A stretch of DNA of 7,247 nt from Fibrobacteria bacterium GUT77 (GTDB lineage Bacteria; Fibrobacterota; Chitinivibrionia; Chitinivibrionales; Chitinispirillaceae): the NCBI GenBank assembly GCA_001462255.1, contig LIUJ01000155.1:1-7247 (forward strand). Direction: 5' to 3'. The position numbers and the translations under genes are program-made. The notes beneath the pieces were generated by a model that saw nothing but the letters and a program-made list of their open reading frames with translations, ran no database searches and had not been told where the DNA came from. Every line of letters starts with the position of its first letter. Positions within the stretch are counted from its first letter, which is position 1. Of this stretch, positions 1 to 6,249 are shown in pieces.

Positions 1-1707
1 CGCCCTCACGTCGGCTATCCGCGCCTTAAAATACTTGCGGCGCAAAAGAGAGATCTTCTGAACAAGCTCATCCTCTATGTGCTCCAAACGCACCGGTTTG
101 ACGCTCAACTTGGCAACAAAATCCCTAAGCGCGGCGTCGCTCCCGCAAGCGTCAAGCAACCTGCCCAAGCAACCGTCGCGATCATACACTCCAAGCATAA
201 TTGAATATATATTCTCCGCAAGGGGATCGGTAATAATTTCGGGGGAAAGGTATTGCCGCGCCGACGCTATAAGCGCCGGAGCGTTTATAAGTATCCCCAA
301 AAAATCCTCCTCAAGCGCCCCCATAGCCGCCGCGCCGGAGCGTTCCCGCGGCGCCTCCGGCGGCGCCCCGGCGGCGCGCGAACGGTAGTTCGCGAACCTA
401 TTTACCACGAGTTGCCTATCCACGCGCAAGCGTTGCGCGAGCCTGTCCAAAAAATCGCCGCACACAACCTCGTTGGTGAGCGCGCGGGCGTAGGGCATAA
501 GCTCGTCCATCACCTTACTTCTGCCGTGCGGCGACTCGTCGGACTCCGATATCAGTTTGTCAATCAAAAAATCCGTAACCGACGATGCCGTCGCAAGCAG
601 GTTGCGGAAAGCGTCGGGCCCCTCACGCTTCACAAAAGAGTCAGGATCGTCGTCGCCGGGCAACGCCAGTATCGACACCCGCAAATCGAGCGGCGCGAGT
701 ATAAAAGCCGCCCGTTGCGCCGCGGAGAGCCCCGCGCGGTCGCCGTCGAAAACGAGCGCGACCTTGGAGGTAACGCGCTTTATCAGGTGGGCGTGCTCCA
801 CCGTAAAAGACGTGCCGGAAACCGCCGCCGCGTTGCGAATGCCGGCTTGGTAGAGCGTCAGATAGTCCATATACCCCTCTACGACTATGACGTATCCGCT
901 CTCGCGAGCGGCGTCGCGCGCCTTGTTCAACCCGTATAGTACGCCGCTCTTCTTATATAGTACGCTCTCCGAAGAGTTCAGATACTTGGGCTGCGCGTCC
1001 GCGTCGAGCCCGCGCCCCGCAAACGCTATCACGCGCCCGCTGAGGTCGCATAGGGGAAAGATCACCCTATCCCTGAAACGGTCGTACGTCGTACCGCCGT
1101 CCTTGCTCACGGCCAATCCGCACTCCGCCGCCGCCCGCGGCGCGATACCCTTGTCGGCAAGGTAATCAAGCAATCTCCGCCCTCCGTCGGGCGCGTAGCC
1201 TAATCTAAATTCCCTCACCGTCTCCGCCGAGAGCCCCCGCGATTTGAAGTAGTCAACGGCCCGCCGACTGCTCTTCAAACATTTGTAATAAAACTCCGTA
1301 GCCAACTTGTGGATATTGAGCGCCTCGGTCTTGGTCGCGCCGCCGCGCCCCGCCTCCGACGACCGACCGGCGGGGACCTGACCCGCGTCGAACCGCTCGC
1401 GCGAATCGTAGCGCGGCAACTCCACGCCAACCGTCTCCGCAAGCATCTCAAGGGCCTCACGAAAATCAACACCCTCTATCTCCTGCACGAAATTAAAGAC
1501 GTCGCCGCCCTTACCGCAACCGAAACAGTAGTAAAACCCCATATCGGGATTGACCTGAAAGGAGGGCGTCTTCTCCTTGTGAAACGGGCAGAGTCCAACC
1601 ATCATACGCCCGCGCTGTTTCAAGCTGACGTAACGGCCCACTACGTCAACCATATTCGCGCGTTGACGTACCCGCTCCTTCGCGTCGTCATTGTATCGGG
1701 AGTTCAT
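1..1707 (-). CDS. dnaG: DNA primase DnaG, 3' end cut by the window edge
   Basis: DnaG makes the short RNA primers for lagging-strand synthesis and works with the replicative helicase DnaB. The 569 visible residues are in frame with no stop. The N-terminal zinc-binding domain has ligands C40, H43, C61 and C64 (CPFHKEKTPSF, then CFGC). The catalytic core follows, with RFRDRVIFPL near 210 and KYLNSSES near 241. The TOPRIM metal-binding acidic residues are E277 (VVEGYMDY), D321 and D323 (VFDGDRAG), and the DDDPDS stretch near 352-357. An Ala/Pro/Arg-rich linker (coding bases about 320-385, very GC-rich) separates the core from the C-terminal helicase-binding domain, whose last residues lie outside. 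The family is usually about 580-600 residues, so little is missing. The ATG places the zinc finger at the usual distance. There is no clear Shine-Dalgarno in front of it, so the start is likely rather than certain. rpoD often follows dnaG, but that side is not visible. Confidence 0.97.
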   Translation of the reverse strand, partial: MNSRYNDDAKERVRQRANMVDVVGRYVSLKQRGRMMVGLCPFHKEKTPSFQVNPDMGFYYCFGCGKGGDVFNFVQEIEGVDFREALEMLAETVGVELPRYDSRERFDAGQVPAGRSSEAGRGGATKTEALNIHKLATEFYYKCLKSSRRAVDYFKSRGLSAETVREFRLGYAPDGGRRLLDYLADKGIAPRAAAECGLAVSKDGGTTYDRFRDRVIFPLCDLSGRVIAFAGRGLDADAQPKYLNSSESVLYKKSGVLYGLNKARDAARESGYVIVVEGYMDYLTLYQAGIRNAAAVSGTSFTVEHAHLIKRVTSKVALVFDGDRAGLSAAQRAAFILAPLDLRVSILALPGDDDPDSFVKREGPDAFRNLLATASSVTDFLIDKLISESDESPHGRSKVMDELMPYARALTNEVVCGDFLDRLAQRLRVDRQLVVNRFANYRSRAAGAPPEAPRERSGAAAMGALEEDFLGILINAPALIASARQYLSPEIITDPLAENIYSIMLGVYDRDGCLGRLLDACGSDAALRDFVAKLSVKPVRLEHIEDELVQKISLLRRKYFKARIADVRA

Positions 1708-1747
1708 ATTTTACAAAAATATAACATTACATGACGCGCGAGTTATT

Positions 1748-1775
1748 ATTTTAATAGGTTGACCATTGATATCAA
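1748..1775 (-). promoter_or_regulatory. Putative sigma70-type promoter of dnaG
   Basis: Read on the minus strand, a -35 box TTGATA (1770-1775) is followed by a 16-base spacer and a -10 box TAAAAT (1748-1753). Each box differs from consensus at one position. Transcription would start near 1741, leaving a leader of about 34 bases before the dnaG ATG. The -35 lies inside the dyad at 1761-1792, so a protein bound there could block it. The matches are seen in the sequence; promoter activity is inferred. Confidence 0.5.
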
Positions 1776-1788
1776 AGGTGATTTCAAT
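1759..1788 (+). promoter_or_regulatory. Putative promoter of the PTS EIIA gene
   Basis: A -35 box TTGACC (1759-1764, five of six bases) is followed by an 18-base spacer and a -10 box TTCAAT (1783-1788, four of six). Transcription would begin near 1795, downstream of the alternative ATG at 1787, which favours the start at 1817. A rival reading is ATTACA (1726-1731), 18 bases, then TTTAAT (1750-1755). That would start the RNA at about 1762, at the foot of the hairpin. The sequence does not settle which is used. Confidence 0.3.
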
Positions 1789-1792
1789 GGTT
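1761..1792 (+). promoter_or_regulatory. Imperfect 32-base dyad in the dnaG/EIIA divergent region
   Basis: Bases 1761-1769 pair with 1784-1792 (eight Watson-Crick pairs and one G-T). A T-T mismatch follows at 1770/1783, then four pairs (1771-1774 with 1779-1782) and a four-base AAGG loop. The arms contain CCATTGA and TCAATGG. The left arm also holds the 10-base palindrome TTGATATCAA (1766-1775). The element overlaps the dnaG -35, the proposed EIIA -10, and a possible ribosome site plus ATG at 1787. It could be a DNA operator or an RNA hairpin. No T-run follows, so it is not an intrinsic terminator. Confidence 0.55.
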
Positions 1793-1803
1793 TTGATTCA
1801 AAA
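1791..1803. repeat. 13-base palindrome TTTTGA-T-TCAAAA
   Basis: Six-base arms match perfectly around a central T. The core TTGA...TCAA resembles the palindrome TTGATATCAA at 1766-1775, about 27 bases centre to centre. A pair of related half-site arrangements just upstream of the EIIA start could be binding sites for one regulator. No specific regulator can be named from this. Confidence 0.35.
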
Positions 1804-1805
1804 AC

Positions 1806-1809
1806 GGAG
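1806..1809 (+). promoter_or_regulatory. Ribosome binding site that decides the EIIA start
   Basis: GGAG ends seven bases before the ATG at 1817. A competing site, GGTGAT at 1777-1782, stands before an in-frame ATG at 1787 but is buried in the hairpin. The 1817 start gives a protein of normal EIIA length. Confidence 0.5.
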
Positions 1810-1816
1810 CTTAAAA

Positions 1817-2281
1817 ATGACGGCAGTATCAACCCTATTGGCCCCCGACTGCATCCGACTCGAACTCTCCGCCCGCGGCAAAGAGGCCGCGGTTAAGGAA
1901 CTCGTACACCTCCTCGCCGACGCCGGAAAATTGGACGTAAACGCGGTTGACCGCTACGTCGACGAGGTGATGGGGCGCGAAAAGATCTCCTCAACCGGCA
2001 TCGGTAGCGGTATCGCGATCCCACACGTGCTCGTAGCGGAGGTAAGCGCCATAACAATGGCCGTGGGCCGTAGCGTCAAGGGGGTACCCTTCGACTCCGT
2101 AGACGGCAAACCCGCCCACCTGATTTTCCTTATAATCGGCCCGCAGGGAAAAAACAACGAATACCTGAAAATTCTAAGCAAACTCTCAAAGTACCTAAAC
2201 GACCGCGGCTTCTTTGACGCGCTCATGAAGGTAGAAACTCCGGCGGAGGTAATTGAGCTGGTTGAGGAGAGGGAGCGGTAA
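1817..2281 (+). CDS. PTS system EIIA component, fructose/nitrogen (PtsN-like) type
   Basis: This is a soluble 154-residue phosphocarrier of the phosphotransferase system, the whole length being one EIIA type-2 domain. The phosphorylated histidine is H70 in the signature GSGIAIPH. A second conserved histidine, H101, sits in PAHLIFLIIGP, followed by the family's C-terminal pattern with LKILSKLSKYL. In fructose systems this domain passes phosphate from HPr to EIIB; stand-alone PtsN-like forms are regulatory. No EIIB, EIIC, HPr or EI gene is in the window, and floA lies 37 bases downstream, so a regulatory role is more likely than sugar transport. The ATG at 1817 has a GGAG site at good spacing; an ATG at 1787 would add ten residues not expected in the family. 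The exact subfamily is uncertain. Confidence 0.93.
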   Translation: MTAVSTLLAPDCIRLELSARGKEAAVKELVHLLADAGKLDVNAVDRYVDEVMGREKISSTGIGSGIAIPHVLVAEVSAITMAVGRSVKGVPFDSVDGKPAHLIFLIIGPQGKNNEYLKILSKLSKYLNDRGFFDALMKVETPAEVIELVEERER

Positions 2282-2303
2282 ACAATCGCTATCCAACTTT
2301 TTT

Positions 2304-2310
2304 AAGGAGG
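2304..2310 (+). promoter_or_regulatory. Strong ribosome binding site of floA
   Basis: AAGGAGG lies eight bases before the ATG at 2319. It rules out the longer reading frame that opens at 2253 inside the EIIA gene. Confidence 0.85.
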
Positions 2311-2318
2311 CAGTCTTT

Positions 2319-3317
2319 ATGGGCGGTTCGCAATTAGCCGGTTTAATAGTCCCGATAATCGTCATTTTGGCCATTGTCGCGTTGGTGATTTTCTTCTATA
2401 TAAGCTCGGCCATAAAACTATGGTTGCAGGCGATATTTTCCGGTTGCCGCGTCGGGCTCCTGAGCATCGTCTTCATGCGTTTGCGCAAGGTGCCGCCCAA
2501 GCAGATGGTAGAGGCGAAGATCACGGCCGTTAAGGCCGGGCTCGACCTCACGACCGACGAGCTTGAATCGCACTATTTGGCCGGCGGAAACGTGGCGCGC
2601 GTCGTACAAGCGCTGATCGCCGCCGACAAAGCCAACATACCGCTACCCTTCAAACGGGCGGCGGCCATAGACCTTGCCGGACGCAACGTTTTAGAGGCCG
2701 TTCAAATGAGCGTAAACCCCAAGGTGATAGAGACGCCCCGCGTCGCGGCCGTGGCCAAGGACGGCATCCAGCTCATGGCGCTCACGCGGGTCACGGTACG
2801 CGCGAACATCGACCGCCTCGTAGGCGGCGCCGGCGAGGAAACCATTTTGGCCCGCGTGGGTGAGGGTATCGTCACAACCATAGGCTCCGCCGCCTCCCAT
2901 AAACAAGTGCTCGAAAACCCCGACTCCATATCCAAGCGCGTGCTCGAAAAGGGGCTGGACTCCGGCACGGCGTTTGAAATCCTATCCATAGACATCGCCG
3001 ACGTGGACGTAGGCAAAAACATAGGCGCGGAGCTGGAAACCGACCGCGCGGAGGCCGACAAGAAGATCGCGCAAGCCAAAGCGGAAGAACGCCGCGCCAT
3101 GGCCATAGCCGCCGAACAAGAGATGAAAGCCAAGGTACAAGAAATGCGGGCTAAAGTCGTGGAAGCCGAAGCAATGGTACCCATGGCCATGGCCGAGGCT
3201 TTCAGAAACGGAAATTTGGGGATCATGGACTACTACAAAATGCAAAACGTCGCGGCGGACACACAGATGCGGGAGGCTATAGGCAAACAGGGACCGCATG
3301 ACGACAATAAGGGATGA
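2319..3317 (+). CDS. floA: Flotillin-like membrane scaffold protein FloA
   Basis: FloA is an SPFH-family protein that sits in the inner leaflet of the membrane and organises functional membrane microdomains (known from Bacillus FloA/YqfA). The product has 332 residues, the normal length. An N-terminal hydrophobic anchor spans about residues 7-28, with a second hydrophobic stretch around 37-52. The core contains the near-invariant stretches AAAIDLAGRNVLEAVQMSVN, LVGGAGEETILARVGEGI and GLDSGTAFEILSIDIADVDV. Residues about 240-295 form the Ala/Glu/Lys-rich coiled-coil repeat (RAEADKKIAQAKAEERRAMA and following), then a short charged tail. The closely spaced upstream EIIA gene suggests cotranscription. 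In B. subtilis floA lies beside an NfeD-type gene (yqeZ); none is adjacent here. Identification rests on recalled family conservation and is firm. Confidence 0.96.
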   Translation: MGGSQLAGLIVPIIVILAIVALVIFFYISSAIKLWLQAIFSGCRVGLLSIVFMRLRKVPPKQMVEAKITAVKAGLDLTTDELESHYLAGGNVARVVQALIAADKANIPLPFKRAAAIDLAGRNVLEAVQMSVNPKVIETPRVAAVAKDGIQLMALTRVTVRANIDRLVGGAGEETILARVGEGIVTTIGSAASHKQVLENPDSISKRVLEKGLDSGTAFEILSIDIADVDVGKNIGAELETDRAEADKKIAQAKAEERRAMAIAAEQEMKAKVQEMRAKVVEAEAMVPMAMAEAFRNGNLGIMDYYKMQNVAADTQMREAIGKQGPHDDNKG

Positions 3318-3383
3318 TTTCATACGTCGCGTTTCATTAAACGAACATATTCACCATAAACGGAACACTACGGGAGAATCGAC

Positions 3384-3830
3384 ATGGACGCCGCCGCCGT
3401 AAAGGTAATCGTATTCCTCATACTCTTTATAGGCGGGTTAGTCGTCGACTCCGCCAAGAAAAACAAGGGCAAGAAGAGAGCGGAGGAGATTAAACGGTCA
3501 AAGAAAGCGCCCGTGGCCACAAGTGCGCAACACGCGCCGGCGCCCAACCGCAAAAAAGCCGCTACGCCGCAAAAAACGGTCAAGACAAAAAGCGTGAGGC
3601 CGGAGGAATCCGAGTGGCTCTCGACCCTCGCCGACCAACAACGCAGGGACGCGGCCAAGGTAGCCGCTAAAGCCGCCGAGAACCAAGGAACTTTTGAAAT
3701 CGGCGTATCGGGCGCGCCTATCGGCAAGTCGCCGGAACCGTCGGCTTCGCCTTTCACTCTATCCGTACGGCAGGCGCGAAACGGATTCATAATGGCTGAA
3801 ATACTGGGGCCGCCGGTTTCTATGCGGTAA
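3384..3830 (+). CDS. Small single-pass membrane protein of unknown function
   Basis: I do not recognise a named family. The 148-residue product starts with a hydrophobic segment (about residues 6-22), giving one membrane anchor. A very basic, low-complexity Lys/Arg/Ala/Pro stretch follows to about residue 75, probably cytoplasmic by the positive-inside rule. After a charged segment (residues about 76-100), the C-terminus is FIMAEILGPPVSMR. Short hypothetical membrane proteins ending in a similar EILGPP motif occur in several bacterial phyla, as I recall, so the tail may be the functional part. The ATG has GGGAG seven bases upstream. The gene follows floA by 66 bases on the same strand and may belong to its unit. 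It ends 14 bases from the convergent DUF2914 gene. It is probably real, given the ribosome site and sensible domain layout. Confidence 0.8.
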   Translation: MDAAAVKVIVFLILFIGGLVVDSAKKNKGKKRAEEIKRSKKAPVATSAQHAPAPNRKKAATPQKTVKTKSVRPEESEWLSTLADQQRRDAAKVAAKAAENQGTFEIGVSGAPIGKSPEPSASPFTLSVRQARNGFIMAEILGPPVSMR

Positions 3831-3844
3831 CGCCGCGCTACCTA

Positions 3845-4855
3845 TCACTCAATAACAAACGCGGCCGACTCTATCACCTTACCCGTCCTCCGGTCGACGG
3901 CGTCCACCCTCCAATTTCCCGTTGGGTCGTCCATTGTGGAGAAGTTGCGTTTGCTGTGCGTGCGCCAATTGGGCGATTTTATCTCCAATATGGACGTTTG
4001 TATGAGCTTCCCCTCATGATACCAGCGGTGCATGACGGCCGCGCTGTCGACGGCGCCTACGGCGTGCGTGAAGTAGTAGACGGCGCCGGCCTCCTTGGGG
4101 AATTTATCCGCCACGTTCTTGGGCGCCCTATTCTCCACGGCGGCGCAAACGGCTGTCGCCGCGAGCCTATAGCCAAGCGGCGCGTTGGCATCGGGCCTCC
4201 TCTTTTTTACCGTATCGGGCGGCGTCGCAACCGCCGCGGCTACAGCGACGGGCGGCGTAACCGCGGACACTACCGGCGCGGCGGGCGCTACCGCCGGAGT
4301 CGGAGCGACCGGAGGAGACGCAACTCCCTGACTTAACCGCGCGGCCATCGTATTGGGCGGCACCGACTTCACATCGTAAAGCATAGCCGTCCTGCCGACA
4401 AACGGCGCGGGCTCCGTTACGATCTCGTCGGTAGCGCTAAACGTAGCGGGCGGCGCGACGGCGGGCGTCGTAACCGTCGCGGCAACCGGCGGAACTTTCG
4501 TATCAACCGGCGCGACGACCGTAACCGGAGGCTTCGTATCCACAACGGCGGGCTGGGTCGACGCGTCGACAGGCTCGTCCGCCTCTAAGGCCGGAGCCGG
4601 GGCCAACGCTTTGAGATCTATAGGCGCCAACTCCGTCCCCGACACCATGATCGGCTTCTCCGCCGGCTTGCCGTCAACTACGACAATGGGAATCTCTCCG
4701 CCGCCCACCGGCATCGGCGACACCAACGCCCTCGCCGCGCTCTTCTTCCGGTTCGGCGCAACGGCGTTCTTCTCAGGTATCACAATCGACGCCGTAAAAA
4801 AGGAGACCACGGCTACTATACTTATTATGACTACGAATTTTACTGTGTAATTCAA
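3845..4855 (-). CDS. Membrane-anchored protein with C-terminal DUF2914 domain
   Basis: The product has 336 residues. Residues about 5-22 form an N-terminal membrane segment (signal anchor). A long low-complexity region rich in Pro, Ala, Val and Thr (about 70-225, including repeats such as VDTKPPV and VDTKVPPV) follows, typical of an extracytoplasmic tether. The C-terminal 100 or so residues match the DUF2914 pattern: VYYFTHAVG, VMHRWYHEGKLI, NWRTHSKRNF, GNWRVDAVD and a final beta strand. The domain's function is unknown; its Trp/Gly-rich beta-sandwich look suggests an envelope role, which is inference. The best start is TTG at 4853-4855, four bases after GGAGGT and just ahead of the membrane segment. 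A reading frame open to an ATG at 4945 would begin upstream of the likely promoter. The gene stands alone, divergent from asd. Confidence 0.85.
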   Translation of the reverse strand: MNYTVKFVVIISIVAVVSFFTASIVIPEKNAVAPNRKKSAARALVSPMPVGGGEIPIVVVDGKPAEKPIMVSGTELAPIDLKALAPAPALEADEPVDASTQPAVVDTKPPVTVVAPVDTKVPPVAATVTTPAVAPPATFSATDEIVTEPAPFVGRTAMLYDVKSVPPNTMAARLSQGVASPPVAPTPAVAPAAPVVSAVTPPVAVAAAVATPPDTVKKRRPDANAPLGYRLAATAVCAAVENRAPKNVADKFPKEAGAVYYFTHAVGAVDSAAVMHRWYHEGKLIQTSILEIKSPNWRTHSKRNFSTMDDPTGNWRVDAVDRRTGKVIESAAFVIE

Positions 4856-4859
4856 GCGT

Positions 4860-4865
4860 ACCTCC
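4860..4865 (-). promoter_or_regulatory. Ribosome binding site fixing the TTG start of the DUF2914 gene
   Basis: On the minus strand GGAGGT precedes TTG by four bases. No comparable site precedes the farther in-frame ATG at 4945, so the TTG is preferred. Confidence 0.7.
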
Positions 4866-4903
4866 AAAAAATGTCGGTTTCCGTACAACCCCACACATAT
4901 ATA

Positions 4904-4933
4904 AATATACAAAAAGGAGACGGCGCGTATCAA
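4904..4933 (-). promoter_or_regulatory. Putative promoter of the DUF2914 gene
   Basis: On the minus strand a -35 box TTGATA (4928-4933) is followed by an 18-base spacer and a -10 box TATATT (4904-4909). Transcription would start near 4897, about 40 bases before the TTG codon. A second, weaker arrangement (TTGTAT, 18 bases, GATTAT) lies farther upstream at about 4938-4967. The fit is seen in the sequence; activity is inferred. Confidence 0.45.
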
Positions 4934-5002
4934 AAAAATAATCAAAATCGCGACATTTTTTATACAAGGGGCGATTAGGCAAAATGTATTTTTGTACTAT
5001 TC

Positions 5003-5019
5003 GGCTACCTAAGATAGCC
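5003..5019. repeat. Short inverted repeat upstream of asd
   Basis: GGCTA (5003-5007) and TAGCC (5015-5019) flank seven bases, 44 bases before the asd ATG. It may be an operator or a weak leader hairpin. The 208-base divergent gap from 4856 to 5063 otherwise holds AT-rich promoter-like DNA. I found no convincing plus-strand promoter for asd there, and it contains no gene. Confidence 0.25.
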
Positions 5020-5063
5020 CGCGTCATCAATAATCCGAATTTAACTTTAAGGGGTTAAACGAC

Positions 5064-6188
5064 ATGGCAAAAAACACTAAAAGAGTAGGCTTTATAGGCT
5101 GGCGCGGCATGGTCGGCTCCGTCCTGATGGACCGGATGCGCGCCGAGGGCGACTTCAGCGGCTACGACCCCGTCTTCTTCTCCACCTCCGACGCCGGCGG
5201 CGCGCCCCCTTCCGTAGGCGTGGACGCCCCCCCGCTTAAAGACGCCTTCTCCGTAGACGACCTAAAAACGCTAGACATCATCGTCTCCTGCCAGGGGGGC
5301 GACTACACGAACGAGATACACCCCAAACTCCGCGCCGCGGGCGGAAACGGCATTTGGATCGACGCCGCCTCGGCGCTACGTATGAAAGAGTCGTGCATTA
5401 TCGTCCTCGACCCGGTCAACCGCGACGTAATCGAACGCGGCCTACGCTCCGGCGTCAAGGACTTCGCCGGCGGCAACTGTACGGTCAGCCTTATGCTTAT
5501 GGCGCTATCCGGCCTCTTCAAACACAATTTGGTCGAGTGGATATCAAGCATGACCTACCAAGCCGCCAGCGGCGCCGGCGCCAAAAACATGATTGAGCTC
5601 GCCAAGCAAATGGAGCGCATAACAATGTCCGCCGCCCCCCTACTCGCCGACCCGGCGTCGGGCGCTCTCGACATAGACCGCGCCGTTACCGCCGAACTGC
5701 GCGGCGACTCTATACCGACAACCAACTTCGGCGCGCCGCTCGCCGCCTCGCTAATCCCGTGGATAGACAAACCGTCAGACAACGGCCAAACGCGCGAAGA
5801 GTGGAAAGGCGCGGCGGAAACCAACAAAATACTTAACACGACGAAAACAATCCCCGTAGACGGTATCTGCGTACGCGTGGGAGCCATGCGTTGCCACAGT
5901 CAAGGCCTCACGATAAAAATGACCAAAGACGCGCCGATAAACGAAATCGTCGACATTATCAAGTCGGCGCACGAATGGGTCACCGTTGTACCCAACGACA
6001 AAGAAAGCACGCTTAAAAACCTGACCCCGGCGGCAGTCGGCGGAACGCTGAACGTCCCCATCGGACGCCTGCACAAAATGAACATCGGCCCCGAATACCT
6101 AACGGCGTTCACAGTAGGCGACCAACTCCTATGGGGCGCGGCGGAACCGGTCAGACGAATGCTGAAAATCGCGCTGGAATACCGTTGA
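5064..6188 (+). CDS. asd: Aspartate-semialdehyde dehydrogenase, E. coli type
   Basis: Asd (EC 1.2.1.11) reduces aspartyl phosphate with NADPH to aspartate semialdehyde, the branch point to lysine, diaminopimelate, threonine and methionine; it acts in the cytoplasm. The 374-residue product is full length (E. coli 367). The N-terminal nucleotide-binding loop reads GFIGWRGMVGSVLM (residues 9-22). The catalytic Cys is C139 in GGNCTVS. Q166, R271 and H278 (in MRCHSQG) line up with E. coli Q162, R267 and H274 at a constant offset of four, as C139 does with C135. The dimerisation and C-terminal regions (GGTLNVPIGRLHKM, QLLWGAAEPVRRML) are intact. AAGGGG precedes the ATG by nine bases. Neighbours are unrelated to lysine synthesis, so asd appears to be transcribed alone or with the ATPase gene downstream. 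Codons end mostly in C, unlike those of the next gene. Confidence 0.98.
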   Translation: MAKNTKRVGFIGWRGMVGSVLMDRMRAEGDFSGYDPVFFSTSDAGGAPPSVGVDAPPLKDAFSVDDLKTLDIIVSCQGGDYTNEIHPKLRAAGGNGIWIDAASALRMKESCIIVLDPVNRDVIERGLRSGVKDFAGGNCTVSLMLMALSGLFKHNLVEWISSMTYQAASGAGAKNMIELAKQMERITMSAAPLLADPASGALDIDRAVTAELRGDSIPTTNFGAPLAASLIPWIDKPSDNGQTREEWKGAAETNKILNTTKTIPVDGICVRVGAMRCHSQGLTIKMTKDAPINEIVDIIKSAHEWVTVVPNDKESTLKNLTPAAVGGTLNVPIGRLHKMNIGPEYLTAFTVGDQLLWGAAEPVRRMLKIALEYR

Positions 6189-6214
6189 ACACCCGCGTCC
6201 CGATTGCGCGAATA

Positions 6215-6227
6215 CTATATTGTATAG
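6215..6227. repeat. AT-rich 5-bp inverted repeat between asd and the ATPase gene
   Basis: CTATA and TATAG flank TTG within the 61-base gap from 6189 to 6249. The stem is weak and has no T-run, so it is not a terminator. It could be part of a promoter or an operator for the downstream gene, but I could not fit -35 and -10 boxes well. Confidence 0.2.
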
Positions 6228-6249
6228 ACGGCGGAGGAGGCCGAAAAAC

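Noticed and set aside
335..385. Very GC-rich, palindrome-like GGCGCC-containing stretch
   Set aside because: It encodes the Ala/Pro/Arg linker of DnaG in frame; low-complexity coding DNA explains it without a separate element.
253..939. 228-codon open frame on the plus strand, plus others at 77-388, 557-853 and 887-1165
   Set aside because: They lie antisense to dnaG, whose own frame carries clear primase motifs. The translations are Arg-rich with no recognisable domain, as expected from GC-rich antisense DNA.
2253..2318. Longer floA start overlapping the EIIA gene
   Set aside because: The extension has no family match, and AAGGAGG correctly precedes the ATG at 2319, which gives the normal FloA length.
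2702..3226. 174-codon minus-strand open frame inside floA
   Set aside because: It is the antisense shadow of the Ala/Glu-rich floA coding region, with no homology recognised and no ribosome site noted.
3330..3343. Hairpin CGTTT-CATT-AAACG after floA as a terminator
   Set aside because: Five mostly AT pairs and no T-run follow; it is too weak to call.
3824..3836. GCGG/CCGC stem at the convergent gene ends as a terminator
   Set aside because: It has only four pairs and no T-tract on either side.
3956..4336. 126-codon plus-strand open frame, Arg/Gly-rich
   Set aside because: It is antisense to the Ala/Pro-rich linker and DUF2914 part of the minus-strand gene; its composition reflects that repetitive DNA.
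4856..5063. Lysine riboswitch ahead of asd
   Set aside because: The gap is too short once the divergent promoter is allowed for, and I see no conserved multi-helix core.
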